A DNA stretch of 53,338 bases from an uncultured Mucilaginibacter sp. (GCA_913775265.1 CAJYJH010000081.1:1-53338); one strand, 5' to 3'; shown: positions 16,561 through 25,441, numbered from the stretch's first letter. Made by a program: numbers and translations. Notes: generated from the letters alone by a model not told the origin.

Positions 16561-16917
16561 TTACGCACCCATTTTTACCATTTGCAGGGCTTCGTAGGCC
16601 ATATCCTTGTTGTAACTATTAGCGATACTCTTATGGTTAATTAAGTCTACAATAGTACCTATCAAACAAAAACCACCGGTCAGCAAATAAATAATGCCCA
16701 TACCAATTTGTCCAACTACAAAGCGTTGTATACCGTTAAATCCTACAAAGCCTAAAAGGGTAAATAATAATATATCTGTTGGGTTGCGGCGTTTACCCTG
16801 GTACAGCATTTTAAAGCTATTCAGTTGTTGGTCGGTTAATCCGGCAGTAGCTTGCTGTAAAAAAATAAATTCTTCAGGTGTGATGCCCGACAACATCGTG
16901 AAAGAGTTTTGTTGCAT
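16561..16917 (-). CDS. TM2-domain protein
   Basis: 118 residues. Two closely spaced membrane segments around FTLLGFVGFNGIQRFVVGQ and MGIIYLLTGGFCLIGTIVDL form the TM2 domain, with its typical short turn and DL ending. The N-terminus (about 1-40) is soluble and resembles nothing specific. Function of TM2 proteins in bacteria is unclear. It is first in a minus-strand run with the DUF2905, NIF3 and zinc-ribbon genes, and lies after a strong hairpin at 16992-17041 that insulates it from the DUF4199 gene. Confidence 0.85.
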   Translation of the reverse strand: MQQNSFTMLSGITPEEFIFLQQATAGLTDQQLNSFKMLYQGKRRNPTDILLFTLLGFVGFNGIQRFVVGQIGMGIIYLLTGGFCLIGTIVDLINHKSIANSYNKDMAYEALQMVKMGA

Positions 16918-16991
16918 GATAGCTTAAGTTTATAAATCTAAATATATGATTTACCCACCAACTATTTGTTACAAAAAAGTTGATGAATTTG

Positions 16992-17041
16992 CTTATAAAC
17001 AGCAAAAGCCCTGCATGAGCAGGGCTTTTGCTGTTTATAAG
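16992..17041 (-). terminator. Long perfect hairpin terminator
   Basis: A perfect inverted repeat of 23-bp arms (16992-17014 and 17019-17041) around a 4-base ATGA loop; the stem core is AGCAAAAGCCCTGC with its complement. It ends the DUF4199 transcript 10 bases after its stop codon. T-rich sequence within the stem on either strand makes it potentially bidirectional. Confidence 0.85.
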
Positions 17042-17050
17042 TTGAATTTA

Positions 17051-17461
17051 TTAATCTAAAGAATTATTTGATTTGGTCATGAGCACTAACGTAGCTGCCA
17101 GTGAAGACAATACCCCGATCAGCAAAGCGCCAAACAAACGTCCCGAAAAATCGCGGAAGTTATTTTCGGCCGCTACATAATTAATATAAACTATACCGGC
17201 AAAGCCTGCAATTACACCACCTATCAATAAAATCTTGAAACTTTGTACCAAGCCTTGTAAAAAGTTCATCCGACCGTTCAGTTCATCATCGCGGTAGCCT
17301 TTTAGTCCAAAATATACACCAAAAACAGGAATTAGAATAGAGATGTACTCAATAGGTGTAAGTTGGTCATCCAGCATTTTGTGGCCTGTCCAGCGCATAA
17401 TAAATAGCCAGAGTCCGCTTACAACTCCAATAATGATTCCGGATATAACAGCGTTTTTCAT
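17051..17461 (-). CDS. DUF4199 integral membrane protein
   Basis: 136 residues with four hydrophobic stretches (about 5-22, 38-55, 72-92 and 107-128). The pattern, with IEYISILIPVFGVYFGLKGY and a charged FLQGLVQSFKILL segment, matches the Bacteroidota family DUF4199, whose function is unknown. It is a single-gene unit, transcribed away from mfd and closed by the hairpin at 16992-17041. Confidence 0.85.
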   Translation of the reverse strand: MKNAVISGIIIGVVSGLWLFIMRWTGHKMLDDQLTPIEYISILIPVFGVYFGLKGYRDDELNGRMNFLQGLVQSFKILLIGGVIAGFAGIVYINYVAAENNFRDFSGRLFGALLIGVLSSLAATLVLMTKSNNSLD

Positions 17462-17671
17462 GGTATTAGTGGTTAAGTTGATATATTATAAGTAAGTATC
17501 TGTATACCGTTAAAGGATTATATATAGCCAATTGTTTGCTTCTTATTCTTGAAAGAGGTAGATTTTGTAACGTGGTTAATGGGTATTGCTGTACTAAAAC
17601 AAATATGGAGCAGATGAGTTGCTTCATTAAATATTTTACAATAAATCACCTCTTTAGGGAGCCGGGGGGAT

Positions 17672-17679
17672 TATCTTTG
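17672..17679 (+). promoter_or_regulatory. -7 promoter element of mfd
   Basis: TATCTTTG is a perfect TAnnTTTG match. It ends 7 bases before the TTG start of mfd at 17687, so the expected transcription start falls at or within a few bases of the start codon, suggesting a leaderless or nearly leaderless mRNA. A TTTA (17653-17656) is the closest -33-like sequence. Confidence 0.6.
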
Positions 17680-17686
17680 CACTGTT

Positions 17687-20600
17687 TTGAATATTCGTGA
17701 TATATTAGATAGGTATAAGACCGACGAGCGTATAACGGAGCTGGCGCAAGCATTAAACAGTTCTAAAAATCCGCGTATCCAATTGCGTGGTTTGGTAGGC
17801 TCGAGCGATGCTACGGTAGCTGTAGCCTTATACTTTTTACAGCACAAGCACCAGCTATTTATTTTGCCCGACCGGGAAGAAGCCAGTTATTTCCAGGCCG
17901 ACTTAGAGAACCTGACCGGCAAAGAAGTATTGCTGTTTCCGTCGAGCTATCGCAAGGCTTTTGAGTTTACCCAGCCCGACAGTAGCAATGTGCTGGCCCG
18001 TGCGGAGGTACTAAACGAATTGAATCACTCAACTGAGTTTGGACAAATTATAGTTACCTACCCTGAGGCCGTAGCCGAGAAGGTAATTGACCGTTCGTCG
18101 CTCGAAAAAAACACGCTCGAAATTGCAGTAAACAATAAATTGAGCATCGACTTTATCAACGAGTTTTTAATTGAGTACGATTTTGAACGGGTTGATTTTG
18201 TATACGAGCCCGGGCAGTTTTCTATTCGTGGCGGTATAGTCGATATATTTTCTTTTTCTCACGATCTGCCTTATCGTGTAGAGTTCTTCGGCGATTTTAT
18301 CGAGTCTATTCGTACGTTCGAGATCGAGAGCCAGCTATCGGCCGAGCAGGTAAAAACCGTGACCATTGTACCCAATGTACAATCAAAGTTTTTAACCGAA
18401 AACAATATTTCTTTACTAGAATATATTGAAGGCGATACCCAGGTATGGATCAGAGATGTGCAGTTTACGCTGGATATTATACAAGATGGCTACAAAAAAG
18501 CTAACCAGTTATGGAAGGCGCTCTCTGCCGAAGAAAAAAACCAGAACCCGGATTGGATAGATCCTAAATTTGCTTTTACCGACGAAAAAATGATTGCCGA
18601 CCAGCTGCATGATTTTGCAGTGGTTGAGTTTGGCAAGCAGTTTTTTTATACGGCTACCCATAGCATCAATTTTGATATCAGGCCGCAACCATCTTTTAAT
18701 AAAGATTTTCAGCTGCTGATTCATAACATTAAGAACAACGAGGCTGAAAAGATTGAAAACTTAATCTTTACCGACTCTACCAAACAGGTAGAACGTTTAT
18801 ACGCCATTTTTGACGACTTGGATAAAACGGTAAAATTTACCCCAATCCATGTATCAATCCGAGAAGGTTTTGTAGACCGTGAGCAAAAGCTGGCCTGCTA
18901 TACCGACCACCAGATATTTGACCGTTATTACAAGTACAAGTTACGCAAAGGCTACCAGCGCACGCAGGCCATTACCCTGAAAGAACTGCGCGAGCTTAAG
19001 CCCGGCGACTATGTAACCCATATTGACCATGGTATTGGCAAGTATGCCGGATTGGAAAAAGTTGAGGTGAACGGCAAAATGCAGGAAATGATCAGGCTGA
19101 TTTATGCCGACAATGATTTGCTGTATGTAAACATTAACTCACTTAACCGCATTTCTAAATTTAGTGGCAAAGAAGGGGCAGTACCTAAAATGAATAAGTT
19201 AGGGACTGATACTTGGGAGCGACTAAAGAAAACCACAAAAAAAAAAGTTAAGGACATAGCCCGCGACCTGATTAAGCTTTACGCCATCCGTAAAACAAAA
19301 GAAGGTAATGCGTTTTCGCCTGATAGCTACTTACAGACAGAACTAGAGGCGAGCTTTATCTACGAGGACACTCCTGACCAGGAAAAGGCAACCAACGACT
19401 TCAAAAAAGACATGGAGTCGCCGCACCCGATGGATCGCCTGATCTGCGGCGACGTAGGTTTCGGTAAAACAGAGGTGGCTATACGTGCAGCGTTCAAAGC
19501 TGTGGCCGATAGTAAGCAGGTAGCCGTTTTGGTACCTACCACTATTTTGGCGGCGCAGCACTTCAAAACCTTTTCAGACAGGTTAAAGGGCTTTCCGGCC
19601 AATATAGATTTCATCAATCGCTTCAAAACCAACAAGCAAATTAAGGATAGTCTGGCCCGTTTAGCTGAAGGTAAACTTGACATTATTATTGGCACACACC
19701 GCTTGGTAAGCAAAGATGTAAAATTTAAAGACCTCGGCTTGATGATTATTGACGAAGAGCAAAAGTTTGGTGTAGCTACTAAAGAAAAACTGAAGGCCAT
19801 GCGTGCCAATGTGGATACACTTACGCTTACGGCTACACCTATACCACGTACATTGCATTTCTCGTTGATGGGCGCGCGCGACTTGTCTATCATATCCACC
19901 CCGCCACCTAACCGGCAACCGGTTGTTACCGAATTGCACGTGTTTAATGATAAGTTGATTAAAGAAGCTGTGGAATTTGAGCTGGATCGCAACGGGCAGG
20001 TTTTCTTCATTCATAACCGGGTGGCTGATTTGATGCAGTTAGGCGGTATGATCCGTAAACTGGTACCCAAAGCCCGCATTGGTATTGCTCATGGGCAGTT
20101 AGAGGGTGATGACCTGGAAGATGTAATGCTGAAGTTTGTAAGCCATGAGTATGATGTACTAGTGGCTACCACCATCATCGAGGCTGGTTTGGATATACCC
20201 AATGCCAATACCATTATTATAAATCACGCCCACATGTTTGGCTTGAGCGATTTGCACCAGATGCGTGGCCGGGTAGGGCGTAGCAACAAAAAAGCATTTT
20301 GTTACCTACTGAGTCCGCCTCTATCTACCCTAACGCCTGAGGCCCGTAAGCGCTTAAGTGCCATTGAGGAGTTTAGCGATTTGGGCAGCGGATTTAACGT
20401 GGCCATGCGCGATTTAGACATCCGCGGTAGCGGTAACCTGTTGGGTGCCGAACAAAGTGGTTTTATTGCCGAAATTGGCTTTGAAATGTATCACAAAATA
20501 CTCGACGAGGCTATACAGGAGCTTAAAGACGAAGAGTTTAAGGACTTGTTTAAGGACGAGAAGCCTCGTCCGTTTGTGAGCTTTACACAGATTGATACGG

Positions 20601-21040
20601 ATATGGAAATTCTTATTCCGGATGAATACGTGACCAGCTTAACCGAGCGCTATAACTTATATACAGAAATATCAAAGCTGGAAAACGAAACGGAATTGTT
20701 GGCATTTGAAAAGCAACTGTCAGATCGTTTTGGTCCTATTCCACCGCAAGTGAATGATTTGTTTAATACCATTCGTTTGCAATGGTTGGGCAAGGCTATT
20801 GGCTTCGAAAAAATATCACTTAAAAAGAATGTGTTGCGCGGGTACTTTTTATCTAACCAGCAATCGGCTTATTTTGAATCGCCGGCATTTATGCAAGTGC
20901 TAAGCTTTGTAAAAACCAATATGCGCCGGGTTAACATGAAAGAAGTGAAAAATACCCTCCGCATCAGTATTGAAGGTGTGCACAGCGTGGTAGATGCTGT
21001 AGACTTACTGAGTGAGATAGGTTTAGAAGCAAGTGTATAA
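17687..21040 (+). CDS. mfd: Transcription-repair coupling factor Mfd
   Basis: 1117-residue ATP-dependent translocase that removes RNA polymerase stalled at DNA damage and recruits UvrA. Order of domains: UvrB-homology region (about 1-330); CarD-like RNA polymerase-interacting domain around 440-500 (GDYVTHIDHGIGKYAGLE); RecG-like helicase motor with Walker A GDVGFGKTEVA near residue 590, DEEQ near 688, and TATPIPRTLHFSL; the QMRGRVGRS helicase motif; and a C-terminal TRCF domain (about 960-1100). Length is close to E. coli (1148). TTG start; MNIRDIL is a plausible conserved beginning and no in-frame ATG exists nearby. Promoter element directly upstream. Confidence 0.96.
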   Translation: MNIRDILDRYKTDERITELAQALNSSKNPRIQLRGLVGSSDATVAVALYFLQHKHQLFILPDREEASYFQADLENLTGKEVLLFPSSYRKAFEFTQPDSSNVLARAEVLNELNHSTEFGQIIVTYPEAVAEKVIDRSSLEKNTLEIAVNNKLSIDFINEFLIEYDFERVDFVYEPGQFSIRGGIVDIFSFSHDLPYRVEFFGDFIESIRTFEIESQLSAEQVKTVTIVPNVQSKFLTENNISLLEYIEGDTQVWIRDVQFTLDIIQDGYKKANQLWKALSAEEKNQNPDWIDPKFAFTDEKMIADQLHDFAVVEFGKQFFYTATHSINFDIRPQPSFNKDFQLLIHNIKNNEAEKIENLIFTDSTKQVERLYAIFDDLDKTVKFTPIHVSIREGFVDREQKLACYTDHQIFDRYYKYKLRKGYQRTQAITLKELRELKPGDYVTHIDHGIGKYAGLEKVEVNGKMQEMIRLIYADNDLLYVNINSLNRISKFSGKEGAVPKMNKLGTDTWERLKKTTKKKVKDIARDLIKLYAIRKTKEGNAFSPDSYLQTELEASFIYEDTPDQEKATNDFKKDMESPHPMDRLICGDVGFGKTEVAIRAAFKAVADSKQVAVLVPTTILAAQHFKTFSDRLKGFPANIDFINRFKTNKQIKDSLARLAEGKLDIIIGTHRLVSKDVKFKDLGLMIIDEEQKFGVATKEKLKAMRANVDTLTLTATPIPRTLHFSLMGARDLSIISTPPPNRQPVVTELHVFNDKLIKEAVEFELDRNGQVFFIHNRVADLMQLGGMIRKLVPKARIGIAHGQLEGDDLEDVMLKFVSHEYDVLVATTIIEAGLDIPNANTIIINHAHMFGLSDLHQMRGRVGRSNKKAFCYLLSPPLSTLTPEARKRLSAIEEFSDLGSGFNVAMRDLDIRGSGNLLGAEQSGFIAEIGFEMYHKILDEAIQELKDEEFKDLFKDEKPRPFVSFTQIDTDMEILIPDEYVTSLTERYNLYTEISKLENETELLAFEKQLSDRFGPIPPQVNDLFNTIRLQWLGKAIGFEKISLKKNVLRGYFLSNQQSAYFESPAFMQVLSFVKTNMRRVNMKEVKNTLRISIEGVHSVVDAVDLLSEIGLEASV

Positions 21041-21075
21041 ACCGGTGTGAAGCCGTTTTATACACTTGGTTTCGT

Positions 21076-21345
21076 TTAATACTCTACAAATATTTCATCC
21101 GTATAACACCATAACCAGCGTTCGCCCGGCTCGGCCGATGATGCTACCGGGTGTTGCGTTTGATGATGATGTTTAGTCATATGCTTCTGGGGCGATGAAT
21201 CGCAGCATAAGGTTACGCCACAAGTTTGACAAACACGCAGATGTACCCAACTACTATTCTGCTTAACGCATTCTTCGCAAACGTAATCGTCGCTGGTTTT
21301 AACTTCTTTGATTTCACTTAAATGGCTGCAGAGTTTTGGTTCCAT
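21076..21345 (-). CDS. UBP-type zinc-finger protein
   Basis: 89 residues forming a single ZnF-UBP domain. Cys6, His8, Cys23, Cys26, Cys39, Cys42, Cys47 and the histidines at 55, 60/61 and 65 are candidate zinc ligands (CSH, CEEC, CQTCG, HMTKHHH). In eukaryotes this fold binds the ubiquitin C-terminus; in bacteria, stand-alone versions are common but of unknown role. Convergent with mfd (36-base gap). It precedes the outer-membrane-like gene on the minus-strand map but is separated from it by 38 bases. Confidence 0.88.
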   Translation of the reverse strand: MEPKLCSHLSEIKEVKTSDDYVCEECVKQNSSWVHLRVCQTCGVTLCCDSSPQKHMTKHHHQTQHPVASSAEPGERWLWCYTDEIFVEY

Positions 21346-21383
21346 AATAGTACGATGTTTAAGCTTAACTAAAATACAGAATT

Positions 21384-22418
21384 TTAGTCGTCATCTTTAA
21401 AGCGGACTAATTTCTTGCGGCCTAAATCGTAGATGATACGGAATGCTTGTTGGTTATCGCCTAAGTGATTTGGTGACTGATGTAAACTTAGTATGAATTG
21501 CCCTTTAATACGTTTGAACAGAAAGGGGGTATATATAATGTCGAGCCTGTTATAAATAGATTTTTCGTAAAACGAATCGCCGTAAGTTACCCGGTGTCCT
21601 TCGCCTTTATAAAACTCATCATACAGTGCAAAGCGGCCAAAGCTGGCATAGGCACTGGCTACAAAGCCTAAAGGTAAATTCCAGCCACCGCCACCATCGT
21701 GCCGTACCCGTTCTAACGACATCATGCCACCGGCTTCAACAGTCAAGGAGTCGAACATGGTACGGTGACCAAAGTTATAACCCAACCTTACCTGTGCGGC
21801 ACCATTGTCGCGAATATGATCATTCGGGATACTGACGGCTGGTCCGGCATCATGCAGCAACATAAAATAATGCGATAGATAGAATGGCCCAAACTCGTTA
21901 GGTAAATATTTACCTGATGAACCGAATAAGAACTGCTCGCGGTCGGTATTGGTTTGGCGGCTTACCCAATCCAGCCATAGGGTAATATTACCATGCGCAC
22001 CTTGGTAGCGGGTAAGTAAACCTTCGACATTAGGGCGGTAATACCTTAATGTATCATTTAAAATCGCTCTCGGATAATTAGTGAGCAAGCCTTCGCGCGG
22101 AAACATACCCGCATTAAACAGCCACTTACTGCTCCTGAACTCGTAATAGGCAACCGGATCAACCTTTAAAAAATATGGTTTAGCGCCAAACTCGTGTATG
22201 CCGTTTACACCTACCACAAAACGGTTGAGACTGTCCAGATTCAAACCAAAATCGAGCGCTAAGCGAGTGCCTGAGTAAGTGCGTGAGCGTTCGGTATAAG
22301 CGCGATACTCGCGGTTATCTAAAAAGCCTAAGCCGTTAAAGTGTACATCTAAACTTTGGGCTTGCGTAAAGCGGGTTAACAGCAGTAAAAAAAATATGAA
22401 GTAAAGTTTTTTAGTCAT
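21384..22418 (-). CDS. Putative outer-membrane beta-barrel protein
   Basis: 344 residues with a signal peptide (MTKKLYFIFFLLLLTRFTQA) and a body of alternating hydrophobic/polar strands rich in Tyr, Phe, Gly and Arg, the composition of an outer-membrane barrel. There is no plug, lipobox or catalytic motif. I do not recognise a specific family. ATG at 22418 was preferred over an in-frame TTG two codons upstream. It follows the GT39 gene after 14 bases, so the two are probably cotranscribed, hinting at an envelope role. Confidence 0.7.
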   Translation of the reverse strand: MTKKLYFIFFLLLLTRFTQAQSLDVHFNGLGFLDNREYRAYTERSRTYSGTRLALDFGLNLDSLNRFVVGVNGIHEFGAKPYFLKVDPVAYYEFRSSKWLFNAGMFPREGLLTNYPRAILNDTLRYYRPNVEGLLTRYQGAHGNITLWLDWVSRQTNTDREQFLFGSSGKYLPNEFGPFYLSHYFMLLHDAGPAVSIPNDHIRDNGAAQVRLGYNFGHRTMFDSLTVEAGGMMSLERVRHDGGGGWNLPLGFVASAYASFGRFALYDEFYKGEGHRVTYGDSFYEKSIYNRLDIIYTPFLFKRIKGQFILSLHQSPNHLGDNQQAFRIIYDLGRKKLVRFKDDD

Positions 22419-22432
22419 CAGCAAACAGCAAA

Positions 22433-24139
22433 TTATTGCACGGTAAAGTTAACAATCCTGCTGTTTCTGCCACCCGGAAAAGGTTTGGTACGGATGGAAA
22501 AAATAAGCATGTAGCGCCCTTTAGTCACAGGTGCCTGTCCTTTTAGGGTGTAATTCATCTGCCCGTGAGCCGGAATGGTTATTTGATTGAAATCGGGCTG
22601 AGCTGTGATGACGTGCAATAAACTATCGTTTTTATAAAAGCATGCCCTTAACTCTACTGGTTGCTCAGGCGTGGCTTTAAAATCAGCAATGCTGTTACCC
22701 GGATTGAGCAGCTGTAGCTTAAAGTTGAGCGGTTGCTCTGGGCTTGCTCTTACCTTATAATTATCAGTGCGGATATCAATTTTTTGAAAAGTGCGCACAT
22801 CATTAACCCAGGCTCCATACCATATACCATCGGCTGTATGCAAGGTATCAGCTTTAAGAGCCATAGGGTAGGGCGACAAATAATAGGCTTTTTGATGCTG
22901 CAAACTATCCTCGATAGGCCAGATATCGTATTGGGTACGGCGGTAAAACACATCGTCGTAATCAAATCCTTTTAAACTGTTAGTGTAAAAGTTATACTTT
23001 GAAGGTAGCTGAAACCCCCCTTCAAGGATGATGTAATGATTGCCTGCTTTTGCTTTGATCTGTCTGCTCCATTCATCAAAATGATAATAACTTTTAAATG
23101 CATTGGCATTTTTCAAAAACGGCAATCCTGCCGACAGTAATAATCTGAAAGCAATGATTAAAGCTACATTAACAATAGCCAGCTTAAACAGCCACTTGGG
23201 ATAGGTGTCTTGTTGAAGCCTGATAAGTACCAGCAAAACCAGCGGTACAAAGCCAATCAACGTCCAATGTGGTTGTACGTTGCCTTTGGCTGTATTGAGT
23301 AAAAAGAAAATGTAAACGCCCACGCTATTTACCAGCAGGCAACGGGTAAACAAATCGGTACTGCGCCGACCCAAACCATAGTAAAACCAAAACCAACCTA
23401 CCAGCGGTCCTGCCATCAACAACTGGCCCGGAAAGTATAGATAGGTATGGGCGAAATCATACGTTTCTGACGAGCGTTCGAATAAATGGTAGTTAACCGA
23501 CGGATAACCATGATTGACTTGCCACAACAAATGCGGAGTAAACAAGCCCAATGCTATGACTGGGATTAGCCAAAAAGTACGCCGTTTAAGGATACCGATG
23601 TTAGCCGCAAGGGTAAAAATAACCAGCAGCAGCCCATGGTATTTGCTATATAACAAGCAGGCAACTACCAAGCCTAAAATGGCAGCAATGCCCCAACGGT
23701 CATTATCTAAATATTGCTGATAAAAGTAATAGAACAGGATAGTAAACAGCAGTAAAGGCGCATCGGGTGTGGTACTAAACCCATAAATATGAAAAATGAG
23801 CGTACCAGTAACTACAACAATAAACCACCATGCATTAACCATGTATTTGCGGGCAATAAGCCAGAGCACATAAATCGATAATGTACTGCTGATGATGGTC
23901 ATGAGCCGCAGGCCAAACTCGTTGTGTATAATAGCGTCGCCTATGCGGATAAATACCGCCACCATAGGCGGATGGTCAAAATAACCCCAATCTAAAAAGC
24001 GGGAGTATACCCAATAGTAAGCTTCATCGGAGTGTACACCCAGGGTACAGGCCTGTAGTATGTTTAACAAAGTCCATCCCAATAAAAAGAACAAAATGTA
24101 TTTGTTTTGTGCGTTTTTATCGGGGGTACTTAATGTCAT
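22433..24139 (-). CDS. GT39-family membrane glycosyltransferase (ArnT/PMT-like)
   Basis: 568 residues. About eleven hydrophobic segments occupy residues 10-380, with the first large periplasmic loop carrying HSDEAYYWVYSRF and DHPPMVAVFIR, the acidic-plus-DHPP signature of family 39 lipid-linked sugar transferases. A soluble C-terminal region (about 385-568) ends in a beta-sandwich-like domain. It probably transfers a sugar from a polyprenyl-phosphate donor to an envelope acceptor; donor and acceptor cannot be deduced. Operon with the outer-membrane-like gene. A TAGCTTTG promoter element lies about 19 bases upstream of the ATG. Confidence 0.85.
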   Translation of the reverse strand: MTLSTPDKNAQNKYILFFLLGWTLLNILQACTLGVHSDEAYYWVYSRFLDWGYFDHPPMVAVFIRIGDAIIHNEFGLRLMTIISSTLSIYVLWLIARKYMVNAWWFIVVVTGTLIFHIYGFSTTPDAPLLLFTILFYYFYQQYLDNDRWGIAAILGLVVACLLYSKYHGLLLVIFTLAANIGILKRRTFWLIPVIALGLFTPHLLWQVNHGYPSVNYHLFERSSETYDFAHTYLYFPGQLLMAGPLVGWFWFYYGLGRRSTDLFTRCLLVNSVGVYIFFLLNTAKGNVQPHWTLIGFVPLVLLVLIRLQQDTYPKWLFKLAIVNVALIIAFRLLLSAGLPFLKNANAFKSYYHFDEWSRQIKAKAGNHYIILEGGFQLPSKYNFYTNSLKGFDYDDVFYRRTQYDIWPIEDSLQHQKAYYLSPYPMALKADTLHTADGIWYGAWVNDVRTFQKIDIRTDNYKVRASPEQPLNFKLQLLNPGNSIADFKATPEQPVELRACFYKNDSLLHVITAQPDFNQITIPAHGQMNYTLKGQAPVTKGRYMLIFSIRTKPFPGGRNSRIVNFTVQ

Positions 24140-24157
24140 GAGTTATTTAGCTTAACG

Positions 24158-24165
24158 CAAAGCTA
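24158..24165 (-). promoter_or_regulatory. -7 promoter element of the GT39 gene
   Basis: Read on the minus strand, TAGCTTTG matches TAnnTTTG and lies 18 bases upstream of the ATG at 24139. It overlaps an inverted repeat, TTAGCTT (24147-24153) and AAGCTAA (24160-24166). Confidence 0.6.
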
Positions 24166-24521
24166 AGCTTTTATGAATTACTGCGGAAAACACTAAAAGT
24201 TGATGTTTACTAAAAGAGCCTGTTGCAGGGCGCTGTAGGAGAGGTCAATAAAAAAACCTGTTGCAGTCTATAAGCTGATAAAGACAGATTGAATGGGAAA
24301 CTAAAGCAGTTTCCACTGCTTTAGTTTTTTATAAAAGGGTGTTTATTTACTTGTTTTACAGGTACGTAAACAGGGCTTGGCTTAGAGGTGGCGGGAGCAA
24401 AAATCGAAATAATTAACTCTTTAACACTGCTCAATACTGAAATCACATTTCTCATTTTTTGCAATTTTAACGTTTACTTTCAAATATAAACGTGCTGTTT
24501 TATGTTTTGGTGTAAGGTATA
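24166..24521. other. Gene-free stretch with possible small RNA
   Basis: About 380 bases between the GT39 start and the cytochrome b5-like gene contain no open frame of note. CCTGTTGCAG occurs twice (24219-24228 and 24257-24266). A strong + strand terminator at 24298-24330 has no + strand gene upstream since mfd, which ends at 21040. A short untranslated + strand transcript ending there is possible but no promoter for it was identified. Confidence 0.35.
24298..24330 (+). terminator. Orphan intrinsic terminator
   Basis: AAACTAAAGCAGT (24298-24310) pairs perfectly with ACTGCTTTAGTTT (24315-24327) around TTCC, and the + strand continues with T residues to 24330. On the minus strand the tail is TTTCCC, a poor terminator. 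The nearest + strand gene upstream ends over 3 kb away. Confidence 0.7.
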
Positions 24522-24758
24522 TTATTTAAGTATTCCTATGACATTAAAACGACTAAATACATCTTCTGTATGTGGTGCGTCAGCTAATTCTTCGGTCAAA
24601 TCCTGGCCGGCCCAATGCTCGTAATGTTTGCCGTTTAGCCATAACCGGCTTTGAGTTACATCATAAATATTACTTTGGTAAGCCACCCAGATCTGCGGCT
24701 TATCCTGCCCGTTACGTAAGGCTAATTGCGACCGGGTGTATACAGGCAAATCAGTCAT
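24522..24758 (-). CDS. Cytochrome b5-like haem/steroid-binding domain protein
   Basis: 78 residues with the small b5-like fold seen in predicted haem/steroid-binding proteins: YTRSQLALRNGQDKPQIWVA, YDVTQSRLW, KHYEHWAGQDLTEEL and APHTEDV. It has His residues at the usual positions but not the classical HPGG motif, so haem binding is plausible rather than certain. Soluble, no signal peptide. Its ATG overlaps the lycopene cyclase stop by 4 bases (ATGA), making it the last member of the carotenoid operon and suggesting electron transfer or ligand binding connected to carotenoid modification (inference). Confidence 0.8.
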   Translation of the reverse strand: MTDLPVYTRSQLALRNGQDKPQIWVAYQSNIYDVTQSRLWLNGKHYEHWAGQDLTEELADAPHTEDVFSRFNVIGILK

Positions 24759-25441
24759 ACTGCTGATACTGACTTTTTATTTTTAAAATACTCGAAAAAG
24801 CCAATATTCATTAACAGGAGGGCCATTGAATAAAAATGATCTTCGATAGGGATAGTGCCTACACGTTTGCCTATATTTTCGGCATTGTTATACATCACAA
24901 TAGGCACAGCAGTTAAAATGCCGTTTACTATGTAAAAAGGCAATAGCGAAACAACGTAGGCCATGTAAAATCGGTTAAGCCATGTTGACTTAAATACGTA
25001 TTGTAATAAAATCAGCACGAACATTAAAAAACCGAAATTAACAGCGGTATACAAGCGGTTGTAGTAAACTACCAGCATAGCCACGCATAATGCTATAATC
25101 AACAAGGAAATAGCTTTACTCACATTTTGCGACAACGACCATTTTACATAGTAATTGAGGCATGCGTAAATAAATATGCAGGAGAAGGGAACTGTTAAAA
25201 AAAACAGAATCTCTTCCAGTGGTAAATCAAAAAACTTGATGCCGATAATATAATCCGGGTTGAATGACCAAACGCCTTTAACGGTAAACAACACATCCCA
25301 AAATAAAAACACCAGTCCTGTTAAAGCCATACCCGGCCAAATGTATTTCCAGCTTTTATGAAATGCCACCCGCTTGTCGAACGACAGCAGTACAGGAAAT
25401 ATAATAGTCAGGAAGTTGATGAGCAGGTAAGCGTATTTCAC
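24755..25441 (-). CDS. crtYcd: Lycopene beta-cyclase, fused CrtYcd type
   Basis: 228-residue membrane protein with six to seven hydrophobic segments, combining both halves of the CrtYc/CrtYd cyclase family. Half one has FLFWDVLFTVKGVWSFNPDY and DLPLEEILFF; half two has the PIEDHFYSM motif. The acidic PLEE and PIED residues are the presumed catalytic ones. It should cyclise lycopene ends to beta-rings, giving beta-carotene. GTG start, since its GTGA overlaps the stop of the upstream gene by 4 bases. Part of the crtB operon. Confidence 0.9.
   Translation of the reverse strand: MKYAYLLINFLTIIFPVLLSFDKRVAFHKSWKYIWPGMALTGLVFLFWDVLFTVKGVWSFNPDYIIGIKFFDLPLEEILFFLTVPFSCIFIYACLNYYVKWSLSQNVSKAISLLIIALCVAMLVVYYNRLYTAVNFGFLMFVLILLQYVFKSTWLNRFYMAYVVSLLPFYIVNGILTAVPIVMYNNAENIGKRVGTIPIEDHFYSMALLLMNIGFFEYFKNKKSVSAV

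Noticed and set aside
19360..20010. 216-residue minus-strand open frame inside mfd
   Set aside because: It mirrors the strongly conserved helicase motor of mfd and has no independent coding features; a shadow of the + strand gene.
24166..24521. tmRNA, SRP RNA or riboswitch in the 24.2-24.5 kb gap
   Set aside because: The signature segments of those RNAs (for example the SRP GGAAGG/AGCAGC core) were not found; only an orphan terminator and a short duplicate are present.
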